Shown here: positions 1 to 8,412 of the stretch, piece after piece
Layout of the letters: each line of letters begins with the position of its first letter
How positions within the stretch are numbered: position 1 is the first letter of the stretch
NCBI GenBank assembly: GCA_030583705.1
Contig: CP129471.1
Coordinates: forward strand, 300,506 to 364,505
DNA from: Patescibacteria group bacterium
GTDB taxonomy: Bacteria; Patescibacteriota; Patescibacteriia; Patescibacteriales; Patescibacteriaceae
Direction: 5' to 3'
Length of the DNA: 64,000 bases
The notes under the pieces: generated by a model
The model's database searches: none
Told to the model about the DNA's origin: nothing
Seen by the model: only the letters and a program-made list of their open reading frames with translations
Translations under genes and position numbers: made by a program

Positions 1-2
1 AT

Positions 3-497
3 AATGATCCTAGTATTCCTTCGGACTATTGCTATGTTAGACCGTTAATATCCGACTTTAGAATACCAAACGCCGGTAATAACGGGGTAGATAATTATCA
101 GGTTAGTGGTAGAGGAGAGGACGTAACTTTTTCTCTAAATACAAAAACAGATTCTGAACAGTTACCTATAGAAAAAGTTGAAGTTGATTTTGGATTTAAA
201 GATAGTTTAAATGAACCAGTAACCAGATTAATAGCACAAAGAGCTGGTGATAATAATCCGAGAATATTTTCTCAGAGATTAAGTTATCATGATGTTAATA
301 ATGTTCACAATAATCCTTCGGATCCAGCTGAGCGTCTTTGTGCGGCTGAAAATCAAATAACCAAATTTGGCGAATGTCCGGGAGGTAGCGGAGCTTGCTG
401 TATTATTAAACCTAAAGTTAAGATTACGGATAACTGGGGTTATTCTAATGAAGTTAGTTACGGAGGAACCGTTGTATTAAGAGCAAACATTGAATAA
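3..497 (+). CDS. C-terminal part of a secreted or surface protein (5' end outside window)
   Basis: An uninterrupted frame runs from the window edge to a TAA at 495-497, so only the last 164 residues are visible. The fragment has no membrane segment. It has a pair of adjacent cysteines in SGACCIIKP and a beta-rich, polar, Asn/Ser-rich composition typical of extracellular domains. The closing segment (DNWGYSNE, then alternating hydrophobic residues) resembles the last strand of an Ig-like module, but I do not recognise a family. The genes that follow also encode surface proteins. No start or signal peptide can be judged. Confidence 0.6.
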   Translation, partial: NDPSIPSDYCYVRPLISDFRIPNAGNNGVDNYQVSGRGEDVTFSLNTKTDSEQLPIEKVEVDFGFKDSLNEPVTRLIAQRAGDNNPRIFSQRLSYHDVNNVHNNPSDPAERLCAAENQITKFGECPGGSGACCIIKPKVKITDNWGYSNEVSYGGTVVLRANIE

Positions 498-498
498 C

Positions 499-527
499 TT
501 GACTATATTTCTCGTTTGTGATTTAAT
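499..527 (+). promoter_or_regulatory. Candidate sigma-70-type promoter for the T9SS-domain gene
   Basis: TTGACT (499-504), a 17-bp spacer and TTTAAT (522-527), with TG one base before the -10 (extended -10). The predicted start near 534 gives a leader of about 45 nt to the TTG start at 579. Confidence 0.45.
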
Positions 528-578
528 TAAAATTAATAATTAAATACTGTAAATTAAAAACTAAAGGAGGGTAAACCC

Positions 579-1838
579 TTGAAAAAACTAACAATAAATT
601 TATTTTTAGGGCTATTCTTTTTAGCCCAAATTCAAAATTTGCCTGCTCAACAATGGCAGACAGTATCAATTCCTAACTATTCCGGCCCGCTTATTTGCGG
701 AGATTTTGTTAACGATTTAACGGGATATGTTGCGCAAAGAAAGATGTGGAAAACCACTGATGGAGGTTATACCTGGAATCATATCTTTGATTTTCCTTAT
801 TCCAATAATGCTATAACCGGAATGAAGTTCTTTAACGAAAATTTCGGAGTAATTTCCGGACTTTCTGGAAAAATAATGAAAACTACTGACGGAGGAAATT
901 CTTGGATTGATATTTCCACTCAATCAAATATTCATGCTCTCTTTGAGGTTCATTTTTTTTCAGAAGAGAATTTCGCTCTAACGGGTCATGGTCTCGCGTC
1001 AACTACCAATGGAGGAGTTACTTGGGATAAAGTTTATTCTACAGGTAGTCAAACGTGGTTTAGGGGGGCTGCTTTTGATGGTAATAATATTATTGCAGGG
1101 CTGAGCCATGATTTTTCTTATATTAAGAGTAATAATGGTGGAACAACTTGGAATACAGGATCTGTTATGTTGGACAATAAAAAGATAATTGAACCCTACG
1201 CTATTAAGATCCCTGACTACACTCTTTTAGTTGGAGTTATTTCTGGTAGTCCATATACATTAGTTTCAGCTAAAACTAGTAATAACGGACAAACATGGAT
1301 TACTAAAGATTTCGGTCTATCTGTTTGGGGAGTCGGTAGAGTTATTTATTATAATCAAGTTATTTATCTTACTACTAGTATTAGTGAAAGAGCGGTGATT
1401 ATGAGATCAACTGACTATGGAGAAATTTGGAGCGAGTTTCTAGAGTTTCCATCTAATTGGTCTGTCGCTAATCTTTTAATAAATAATCAAAAGATTTATC
1501 TAGTGAGGTCTGACGGCTTAATATCTTTCACAGATATTAACGTCGGAATCCAAACCACCTCAACCGAGGTGCCGGATGGATTCCAAATCTCACAAAATTA
1601 CCCCAATCCATTTAATCCGGAAACAAAAATAAACTTTCAGATACCAAAAGGAGACTTTGTTTCTCTAAAGGTATTTGATATTACCGGAAAAGAAGTCGCA
1701 ACACTTGTTAATCAAAATCTTGAAGCAGGAAGCTATGAGTATAGCTTCAATGCTTCAAACTTAACAAGCGGTGTTTACTTCTACACAATACAGGCAGGTC
1801 AATTCACTGAGACCAAGAGAATGGTTCTCGTGAAATAA
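579..1838 (+). CDS. Secreted Ycf48/BNR-like propeller protein with C-terminal T9SS type A sorting domain
   Basis: It starts at TTG 579, chosen because a strong AAAGGAGG (563-570) lies 8 nt upstream; most neighbours have no such site. Residues 1-24 form a signal peptide. The body has at least six GG-T-W / NNG-T-W turns (TTDGGYTW, TTDGGNSW, TTNGGVTW, SNNGGTTW, TSNNGQTW, STDYGEIW), typical of Ycf48-like/sialidase (BNR) propellers. From about residue 331 the tail carries QNYPNPFNPET, a DITGKEV motif, SGVYFYT and a basic KRMVLVK end, the classic Por/T9SS type A sorting domain (TIGR04183-like). In Bacteroidota that domain directs outer-membrane export and anchoring. The partner machinery is not in this window. 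The combination suggests acquisition from Bacteroidota or Ignavibacteriota; what the propeller binds is unknown. Confidence 0.85.
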   Translation: MKKLTINLFLGLFFLAQIQNLPAQQWQTVSIPNYSGPLICGDFVNDLTGYVAQRKMWKTTDGGYTWNHIFDFPYSNNAITGMKFFNENFGVISGLSGKIMKTTDGGNSWIDISTQSNIHALFEVHFFSEENFALTGHGLASTTNGGVTWDKVYSTGSQTWFRGAAFDGNNIIAGLSHDFSYIKSNNGGTTWNTGSVMLDNKKIIEPYAIKIPDYTLLVGVISGSPYTLVSAKTSNNGQTWITKDFGLSVWGVGRVIYYNQVIYLTTSISERAVIMRSTDYGEIWSEFLEFPSNWSVANLLINNQKIYLVRSDGLISFTDINVGIQTTSTEVPDGFQISQNYPNPFNPETKINFQIPKGDFVSLKVFDITGKEVATLVNQNLEAGSYEYSFNASNLTSGVYFYTIQAGQFTETKRMVLVK

Positions 1839-1872
1839 AAACTTGCTAAATATCCTTGCCACCATGGCTAGG

Positions 1873-1915
1873 AAAACCCCTTTTCTTTTTTTCTTTCTTA
1901 AAAAGGGGTTTTTTA
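1873..1915 (+). terminator. Rho-independent terminator after the T9SS-domain gene
   Basis: AAAACCCCTTTT pairs with AAAAGGGG across a T-rich loop and is followed directly by TTTTTT. It lies 35 nt past the TAA at 1838. Confidence 0.75.
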
Positions 1916-1968
1916 TTTGTTTAATAATTACATAATAATCATATTTGGTCTTAATTTACCCCCCTAAC

Positions 1969-1997
1969 TTGTTCTTGTTGGAGTTAAATGCTAAAAT
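1969..1997 (+). promoter_or_regulatory. Candidate promoter of the FGE-head prepilin gene
   Basis: TTGTTC (1969-1974), a 17-bp spacer and TAAAAT (1992-1997), with TGC just before the -10. The expected start near 2004 leaves a leader of about 64 nt without an SD. Confidence 0.4.
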
Positions 1998-2067
1998 ATT
2001 AGTAGATTAAAGTCCTCATGATTTTAAATTAATTACAATATATATCCTATATATCTTAGCTTTAAAT

Positions 2068-3405
2068 ATGTTTTACTCTATTTTTAAGAAAATCTTTGAC
2101 CTTAAAAGGCTTTCTAAACCCGCCTTTTTTAGTCGTTTTTCTTCTGTTCGTTCTTCTTCTTCTTCTTCTTCTTCAGCCTTTACTCTAGTAGAACTTTTGG
2201 TGGTAATTGCCATTATCGGGGTTTTAACAACTGTTAGTGTGGTTTATTTTAATAGTTCTCGTGTGGCAGCTAGAGACGCGAAAAGATTGGCTGACATCAA
2301 GCAAATACAAATAGCTCTTAAACTATATTATCAGGACTATGGAGAATATCCCCAAACCGTTACCCCGGGAGGTGCTATTGCCTCTGGATCTAAGAACTAT
2401 CTTTTAAGAGTACCCTCTAATCCTACACCCAGAAACGATGGAGATTGTCCAGATGAAGATTATCAGTACCAAGTAATGGAAGGAGGACAACGTTATTCTC
2501 TTAACTTTTGTCTTTCTTCTAAAGTAGCTGATCTTAAATATCCCGGTATAAAAGTCGGAACCACTAACGGTATATTGGATTGTAAACCAGGTTATATGGG
2601 CATAGTTGGTAGCACAGCCCTTGATACTAATGATTTTTGTGTTATGAAATATGAAGCCAAGTGCTTGGACGAATCTGGTGAACCAGTTGTTGCTGAATAC
2701 GGTACTGGCTATGACGATGACGTAGATGGTGATTGTATAAACAATGGAGGAGCTATTACCTCAGCTCCTTTAGGGGAACCGATAATAAGTCTTGATCTTA
2801 ATAAAGCCAGATATTATTGCGAATTGGACGGAAGTAGATTAATTTCCAATCCCGAATGGATGACTATAGCTAGAGACGCACAAAGCAACGGTCTTAATGA
2901 AGAAGGTGCTCGTAAATATATGCCCAGAGGTAATTTTCACAGTCAAGCTGTACTTAATGCAGAAAATGAATATGTTTTTACAAATGAATTTGATGGTAAT
3001 AACTTTTTTGATCGTCGTACCCTTAAACTTTTAAGCGGAGGCAGTATCTGGGATTTGGCTGGAAACGTGGCTGAATTGGCAGACAGTACCTGCGTAAGCG
3101 GCACCGGTGCTGGACAATATCCGGTTGTAGGACCAAGTTATTGGTCCACCGTTTTAGCTGATCCGAATTATGCTTATGCTGTTGAAGCTTCGGGGCCGAC
3201 TTGGTTGGATGGCTATGATTCTTCTATGGGTAACTCAGGTTGGTTTACCAGTGGTTGTAGTTCAACAGGTAATATTTTTATCAGGGGAGGTGATTCTTTT
3301 AATGGTACAGATGGCCATGATGGTTATGTAGGTATTTATTACTTGGATTTAGAAAATAATTCTTCTTATAAAGGTAAGTACCTTGGCTTTAGATGTGTTC
3401 ATTAA
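2068..3405 (+). CDS. Type IV-pilin-like prepilin with FGE-sulfatase/SUMF1-like C-terminal domain
   Basis: A long basic leader ends in a run of eight serines. It is followed by AFTLVELLVVIAIIGVL, the class III prepilin cleavage site and hydrophobic helix, and then RDAKRL, the pseudopilin signature seen in the other prepilins here. Cleavage would follow Ala (residue -1) rather than the usual Gly. After the pilin stalk and an insert with several cysteines, residues 260-445 resemble the formylglycine-generating-enzyme/C-type-lectin fold: SRLISNPEWMTIAR, GSIWDLAGNVAE, FIRGGD and a C-terminal YLGFRCVH. In this context the fold is more likely a ligand-binding head than an enzyme. The product is probably an inner-membrane-inserted pseudopilin exposed outside the cell. 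No SD is present. No prepilin peptidase gene is seen nearby. Confidence 0.82.
   Translation: MFYSIFKKIFDLKRLSKPAFFSRFSSVRSSSSSSSSAFTLVELLVVIAIIGVLTTVSVVYFNSSRVAARDAKRLADIKQIQIALKLYYQDYGEYPQTVTPGGAIASGSKNYLLRVPSNPTPRNDGDCPDEDYQYQVMEGGQRYSLNFCLSSKVADLKYPGIKVGTTNGILDCKPGYMGIVGSTALDTNDFCVMKYEAKCLDESGEPVVAEYGTGYDDDVDGDCINNGGAITSAPLGEPIISLDLNKARYYCELDGSRLISNPEWMTIARDAQSNGLNEEGARKYMPRGNFHSQAVLNAENEYVFTNEFDGNNFFDRRTLKLLSGGSIWDLAGNVAELADSTCVSGTGAGQYPVVGPSYWSTVLADPNYAYAVEASGPTWLDGYDSSMGNSGWFTSGCSSTGNIFIRGGDSFNGTDGHDGYVGIYYLDLENNSSYKGKYLGFRCVH
2151..2174 (+). repeat. (TTC)8 trinucleotide microsatellite in prepilin leader
   Basis: Eight perfect TTC units encode most of the eight-serine run just upstream of the prepilin cleavage site. 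Slippage would change leader length without breaking the frame. Confidence 0.9.
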
Positions 3406-3465
3406 TTATCCTCTTGGCTCTTTACTTGTAAAAAAGCTTTATTTTAGCCAAAATATTACCACCTA

Positions 3466-3494
3466 TTGACAAAATATTTTATATATGATATAAT
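3466..3494 (+). promoter_or_regulatory. Consensus promoter of the second Ycf48-like gene
   Basis: TTGACA (3466-3471), exactly 17 bp, and TATAAT (3489-3494) preceded by TGA (extended -10). The start is expected near 3501, giving a leader of about 33 nt without an SD. Confidence 0.75.
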
Positions 3495-3533
3495 TAATAT
3501 TATATATTAATTAACCTATTTTAGTTTATTTAT

Positions 3534-4574
3534 ATGAAAACTTTCTTTATTTCCGTATTTTCTTTGTTTTTATTGGTTTTTGTTCCCATATCCGTGGAAG
3601 CTCAAATGTTTTCTTGGTTACAAGTTTCAGATATTAAACCAAAGAAGATAGCTTTTGTTGATGATAATAAGGGTTATGCCCTGGTTAACGATTCTTTACT
3701 TAAAACCAATAATGGAGGTTTAACTTGGTCTTTAACTTCTGATTTGGGCTTGGTTAAAGATTTTAATGTAAATGAACAGGGGAATATCTATGTTTTGGGA
3801 ACAATTAAGACTAATAATCAACAAAAAACAGCTTTATTTTTTTCCAAAGGCGGACATGGTTGGAAGGTGGTACATATTTTTATTTATGATATTACTGTTG
3901 GAGGTATGGAGTTTACCGAAAATGGACATGGGTTTATCGGCACAATAGGTTTAATGAAAACTACTGATCATGGACGGAGTTGGCGAAGTTTACTTGATTT
4001 ACCACTTAATCATGCAGTTGATGTGGCTTTTAATCGAGACCTGGGATTTTATGTAGATTATGATGCCGCAAGACAAGAAGTTAATTTATACAGAACAGTT
4101 GACTTAGGTAATACTTGGGATTATTTGGGAGTTTTAGATTACCGCGCTTTAGACCTAAACTCACAAGTTCCTTATAAGATAACTTTTGGTGAGGAGGCGG
4201 TTTATTTAGTATCCGGTACAAAGATTTTAAAAAGTGTTAACCAAGGAGCTAGTTGGGAAACAATTAGGCAGGATATTAGTGATTTATATGACATTGTTTT
4301 TGTTAGAGATAGAGGCTTTGCTCTAGGTAAAGAAAAAATTATCATTTCAGACAATGGCGGAGCTACTTGGCGAGAAGAATTTTTTAGCCGAGCTAGTGAA
4401 TATAACTCTTTATCAGCTACTGAGTCTTATGTTTACGCCGCGGCTGGAGGTGGAGTTTTTCGTTCCTCTTTTAACGAGCTTTTTATTAAACCCCTAACAC
4501 CTAAAAATTCTTTTAACACAGCCAGACAAAGTACTGCTAACGGGTCAAGACAAAGTAGCGCTGGATCCAGATAA
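3534..4574 (+). CDS. Secreted Ycf48/BNR-repeat propeller protein
   Basis: Residues 1-23 are a signal peptide ending VSVEA-like before QMF. The mature part has repeated turns of the same kind as the gene at 579: TNNGGLTW, TTDHGRSW, TVDLGNTW, SVNQGASW and SDNGGATW, spaced about 45-60 residues apart, so a beta-propeller of the Ycf48-like/BNR type is likely. There is no T9SS sorting domain; the tail is a short Ser/Gln/Arg-rich stretch. It has its own consensus promoter and no SD, unlike the 579 gene, so this looks like the resident version of the fold. Its ligand is unknown, and it is probably secreted or surface-held. Confidence 0.8.
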   Translation: MKTFFISVFSLFLLVFVPISVEAQMFSWLQVSDIKPKKIAFVDDNKGYALVNDSLLKTNNGGLTWSLTSDLGLVKDFNVNEQGNIYVLGTIKTNNQQKTALFFSKGGHGWKVVHIFIYDITVGGMEFTENGHGFIGTIGLMKTTDHGRSWRSLLDLPLNHAVDVAFNRDLGFYVDYDAARQEVNLYRTVDLGNTWDYLGVLDYRALDLNSQVPYKITFGEEAVYLVSGTKILKSVNQGASWETIRQDISDLYDIVFVRDRGFALGKEKIIISDNGGATWREEFFSRASEYNSLSATESYVYAAAGGGVFRSSFNELFIKPLTPKNSFNTARQSTANGSRQSSAGSR

Positions 4575-4606
4575 ATAAGAACAAATTTAACCTAAATCTC
4601 AACACT

Positions 4607-4645
4607 AAAAAACGGATTTTATTGATAAAATAAAGTTCGTTTTTA
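4607..4645 (+). terminator. Rho-independent terminator
   Basis: AAAAACG pairs with CGTTTTT, and ATTTTA pairs internally with TAAAAT around a TTGA turn. The 3' arm runs into the T tract. Confidence 0.6.
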
Positions 4646-4754
4646 ATTTGACAAAAAAACATTTTTTATTTTTGCTATATTTAAACAAAAAAGCTTTTCT
4701 TATCTTAAAACCTTGGTTTTCCGTCTCTTACCCTTGCCCCCTATTAGCTTATTA

Positions 4755-4763
4755 TGATATACT
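4755..4763 (+). promoter_or_regulatory. Extended -10 of the T4SS-like operon
   Basis: TGATATACT: an extended -10 (TGn plus TATACT at 4758-4763). Transcription should start near 4770, about 12 nt before the ATG at 4782. The -35 (TTGCCC-like) is weak. Confidence 0.5.
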
Positions 4764-4781
4764 ATAGAGGTAATATCAAAT

Positions 4782-5714
4782 ATGGCGCAGTCATCAACAT
4801 ACGCAGGTTTGTCTTATCATGAAGCCGCTTTGTCGGATATGCTTAGGCGTGAAAGAGCAAAAAGGCTATCAGAACAAAAAACCGCTAATTCGTTTTTTGG
4901 GCAAGAAGCGGGATCAATCCTAAGAAATGTCGCCACTTATGCAGCCGATAATTTTAGTGATATAAAAGATTCATCAAAATCTTCCGATTTATTTGAAGAC
5001 TACGCTGCTCATTTACGTATTGTTAAAACCCTAAAAAAAGCCGCTTCTTCTTCTAAGGGTGCTGCTAAGGGAGTTGCCGATGTTTTAGCTTCAGCTGGTA
5101 TGAGATATTTAACAAGGCAAATGCTTAGAAAAGCTTGGCAATTGGCGATTGAAACTTATTTTATTTCAATTTTCTTATACGGTAATCTTCATATTTTTGG
5201 AAGATTTGTTATGGGGGAAAAATATTTTTGTAAACTCGGTCATGAATGGAACCCCAAACTTGATTTTGCTTCAAGGGCGGTAAAGAATACCTCTTCTCAT
5301 GGGGCTTTGGTTACTACTGTTGAATTAGCAGTAAATTTAGTTGGTATTAAAGCCAGTCCAGAGGTTATACAACACGCTGCCGGTGTGCTGGAAGAAATGA
5401 GCGATCACGAGCTATATCAAGCTACTGGTCATAGAAAAAGCGGAGTAGCATCAAGCGCGGCGGGTACTGCTTTAGGTTTGCCTTTGGCCGGTATCGGGTT
5501 AGGCGAAGCTTTGATTATAGGGGTTTTGGATGCTTTGGTTATTCTGGTTATCTTAGGTTCTTTAATTATGGTGGTAATAACTTGGTATGTTATTTTTGGA
5601 GCAGTGGCGGCGGTGGTTGAAGCTGTAGGTGAAGCTTTTGGCGCCACTTCTTCGGCTTTGCAGGTTCATCAGGAAGTAACCGGAGAAACTCTTTTACCGG
5701 GCCCTAAGTTTTAA
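4782..5714 (+). CDS. Membrane protein heading the T4SS-like operon (unrecognised)
   Basis: 310 residues. Residues 1-115 are polar and basic. A hydrophobic segment follows at about 122-145 (ETYFISIFLYGNLHIFG), with a short Cys/His-containing loop (YFCKLGHEW). A second, longer membrane region lies at about 240-280 (ALIIGVLDALVILVILG, then AAVVEAVGEAFGA). I do not recognise a named family. Its position six bases before the VirB6/TrbL-like gene, inside an operon of T4SS parts, suggests a membrane component of that machine. ATG is preceded by AT-rich DNA without an SD. The stop is TAA. Confidence 0.75.
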   Translation: MAQSSTYAGLSYHEAALSDMLRRERAKRLSEQKTANSFFGQEAGSILRNVATYAADNFSDIKDSSKSSDLFEDYAAHLRIVKTLKKAASSSKGAAKGVADVLASAGMRYLTRQMLRKAWQLAIETYFISIFLYGNLHIFGRFVMGEKYFCKLGHEWNPKLDFASRAVKNTSSHGALVTTVELAVNLVGIKASPEVIQHAAGVLEEMSDHELYQATGHRKSGVASSAAGTALGLPLAGIGLGEALIIGVLDALVILVILGSLIMVVITWYVIFGAVAAVVEAVGEAFGATSSALQVHQEVTGETLLPGPKF

Positions 5715-5719
5715 TTTTT

Positions 5720-8392
5720 ATGAAAAAGAGATTATCAGCTTTTATAAAAAAGAGATTATCGGCTAAATACCTTGTCGGTCTGTCGCTTTTGGTTGCCTTA
5801 ATCTTTATTACCTCAGCCCACCCCCTGCAGGCTTCTATTATGCAGGATGTGGCTAATATTGTTAACTCAATTTTTGCCGGTATAATTAACGCTCTGGGAG
5901 CTATTTTGGTTGTTTTAATGTATTTGGTTATTTGGATCTCTTCTTATAACGGTTTCATAACTTCAGCCGCTGTTAGTAATGGTTGGACTATTGTTAGAGA
6001 TCTTTGTAACATGTTCTTTATTTTAATTTTGTTAATTATTGCCTTTGCCACTGTTTTAAATTTAGAGTCTTTTGCCTGGAAAAAGCTTTTACCAAAAGTT
6101 TTAATAGTAGCCGTCTTGATTAATTTTTCTAAATTAATCTGTGGTTTAATAATTGATTTCGCTCAGGTAATAATGTTAACCTTTGTTAACGGTTTTAGGG
6201 ATATTGGAGGAGGAAACTTGGTTACCATGTTGGGTGTAGAAGGGCTACTTAACTTAACACCGGCTGCCGAGGTTAGTATTTTGGGGGTTATGGCCACCTA
6301 TGTTCTAGCTCTTTTATATATAATTGTTTCCATTGGCGTAATAATTATTATCCTTTTTGTTTTGGTTATGCGTATGGTAATGCTTTGGATTTTAATCGTC
6401 TTATCTCCCTTGGCATACTTACTTAAAATTCTACCAAAGACTTCCGGGCACGCAGACACTTGGTTTAAACAATTTGGTGAGAATGTAGCCTCCGGGCCTA
6501 TTTTAGCTTTCTTTATATGGCTATCTTTTGCCTCGGTTACTATAAATACAAATACAGATGAGCTTTTAGGAAATACCAGTAGACCAGGGCAAACAGAGGA
6601 TGAATATAGCTGGACAGATGCTCAAGCTATGGGAGCGGGTATGGCTCAGGCTGGTACCCCGGATGGTATGATGAGGTTTGTTATTTCCATTGGACTATTA
6701 ATGGGAGGAGTTATGATGACTAAACAACTCGGAGGAGCGGTTGGTTCAACAGCCGGTAGGGTTTCAGATAAACTCCAAAAAGCCGGAAGTTGGGCTGGTA
6801 AGAAAATGGGTGGGGCGGCCAAGAAAGGAGCTGTTAATACCGGTAAGTTTGCAGCCAGATCAGGCTTGACTATAGCCGGTGGTGCTACTGGGCTGGTGGG
6901 CAAAGGAATGAGTAAGGTTACTGGAGGCCGAGTAGGTAATTCTTTTGAAAAGGGCGGTGCCTTCATGAGTAAATGGGGTTCTGATTTAAGAAGTACCAGG
7001 CAGAAAGATAAAGAAAAGAAACGTAAAGAGACTTTGGAGAAATTGGGCATGAAAGAAGATTCAATGGACGCTTTGGCAGATTTCCAAAAAACCGCTTTAG
7101 CTAGGTCTTTTAAAGGTACCATTGCTGTTGCGGCAGGAGTAGCTACTGGTAATGCCGCTTTGATTTATGGAGGTGGTGCTTATATGGCTTATCAGCTTGG
7201 ACCAAGTGGTAAAACATTAAAAGATCATGCTAAAGAGATTCGAATAAGATCAAACATTAGTAAAGCTGAAAAAACAAAAGATAAAATTTACGGTCAGATA
7301 AAAGGAGAGCAAGATGCTATTGATAATGATGAAAAATTAACCAACCTTGAAAAGATAAAAAAACATGCGGATCTTTCAGATAAGTATAGGCCAATTATAG
7401 ATACAACTGTTGCTGCAGTAGAAGCTTTTAAACAAAAAAATGTAAGAGCCCTTGATGCTATCTTAAGCGTTAAAGATTCTGAAGGAGCAACTAATACCGG
7501 TCTTGAACTAAGCAGACAGAGAAGGAGACAAGAACTTAATAAAGCAAAAGAAATGTTTAAGGACGCTCCTTCGGCTGTTAGGAAGGACAGACTTAAAGAA
7601 ATTAACGATAAATATGATGCCCAGGAGAGAAATATTAAAGAACAACACCAGATTTTTGCCGATGACCCAACCGGCAGCAAGAGAGCTGCTAAAGATCTAG
7701 AAGAAGAAAAGAAGAATTTGGTTAGTGATAGTGATAAAAAACGAGATGAAGAGCTACTTGAGGCTGCTGAGGCTCTTAAGGGGGCAGCTAAAGAGATTAA
7801 AGCTGCTAAAGTTAGAGAAATTAACCAGAAGTACGATAATCTTAATCAAAGAATATCATCAGAATATAAAGATCGTATAGATAGCATCAAACAGAATAAT
7901 GTTCCTGAAATTGGTATTAGCGGATTAGTGCCAACAGCTATGAATTGGCTTGGTAAAAAAGCTGATACTTACACTCCAAATAGACTTACTATTGCAGCCG
8001 CTAAGTTAGGCGCTAAAGAATACTCAGATGCCAGAGATAAGCGCAGCGCTTTGTCTGAAACAGATATTGGACAGTTCTCCAGTAAAGACTTTAGTACGCC
8101 AACCGGTCCTAATTCCGGACAAGAGAAACTATTTAAGGTTTTGGCAGATAAATCAGATCTTTCCAATAAGGCTTTAGAGAGAATTATCCAAGGACTTAAA
8201 GACATTAAGTCTTCAGGTAAACAAAGTAAAGATGTTTCAGCTACTATTGACGCCATGATGCGAGGTATTGCCCATGTTACCGATAAGGACTCTTCCTTAA
8301 AGGCTGCTTTAAGTAAACTTTCCTATACTTTAGAAGATGTCCACCAGGAAGGTAAGAAGGTGAGCGATTTTAAACCAAAGTCCAAGTCTTAG
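5720..8392 (+). CDS. VirB6/TrbL-like polytopic T4SS membrane protein
   Basis: 890 residues. After a basic start and a signal-like segment (about 17-36) come several transmembrane helices up to about residue 345, including VLIVAVLINFSKLICGLII and LFVLVMRMVMLWILIVLSPL. The latter resembles the conserved core of TrbL/VirB6-type proteins as found in Patescibacteria. Residues about 335-420 are Gly/Ala/Lys-rich. From 500 onwards the chain is a long charged coiled coil with repeated INDKYDAQERN/INQKYDNLNQR-like blocks. In known T4SSs VirB6 forms part of the inner-membrane channel. The large cytoplasmic coiled-coil tail is more than the minimal VirB6 and may scaffold ATPases. It sits 6 bp after the previous gene and 21 bp before the next. 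Confidence 0.78.
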   Translation: MKKRLSAFIKKRLSAKYLVGLSLLVALIFITSAHPLQASIMQDVANIVNSIFAGIINALGAILVVLMYLVIWISSYNGFITSAAVSNGWTIVRDLCNMFFILILLIIAFATVLNLESFAWKKLLPKVLIVAVLINFSKLICGLIIDFAQVIMLTFVNGFRDIGGGNLVTMLGVEGLLNLTPAAEVSILGVMATYVLALLYIIVSIGVIIIILFVLVMRMVMLWILIVLSPLAYLLKILPKTSGHADTWFKQFGENVASGPILAFFIWLSFASVTINTNTDELLGNTSRPGQTEDEYSWTDAQAMGAGMAQAGTPDGMMRFVISIGLLMGGVMMTKQLGGAVGSTAGRVSDKLQKAGSWAGKKMGGAAKKGAVNTGKFAARSGLTIAGGATGLVGKGMSKVTGGRVGNSFEKGGAFMSKWGSDLRSTRQKDKEKKRKETLEKLGMKEDSMDALADFQKTALARSFKGTIAVAAGVATGNAALIYGGGAYMAYQLGPSGKTLKDHAKEIRIRSNISKAEKTKDKIYGQIKGEQDAIDNDEKLTNLEKIKKHADLSDKYRPIIDTTVAAVEAFKQKNVRALDAILSVKDSEGATNTGLELSRQRRRQELNKAKEMFKDAPSAVRKDRLKEINDKYDAQERNIKEQHQIFADDPTGSKRAAKDLEEEKKNLVSDSDKKRDEELLEAAEALKGAAKEIKAAKVREINQKYDNLNQRISSEYKDRIDSIKQNNVPEIGISGLVPTAMNWLGKKADTYTPNRLTIAAAKLGAKEYSDARDKRSALSETDIGQFSSKDFSTPTGPNSGQEKLFKVLADKSDLSNKALERIIQGLKDIKSSGKQSKDVSATIDAMMRGIAHVTDKDSSLKAALSKLSYTLEDVHQEGKKVSDFKPKSKS

Positions 8393-8412
8393 TTTACTAA
8401 CCAATCTTAAAT

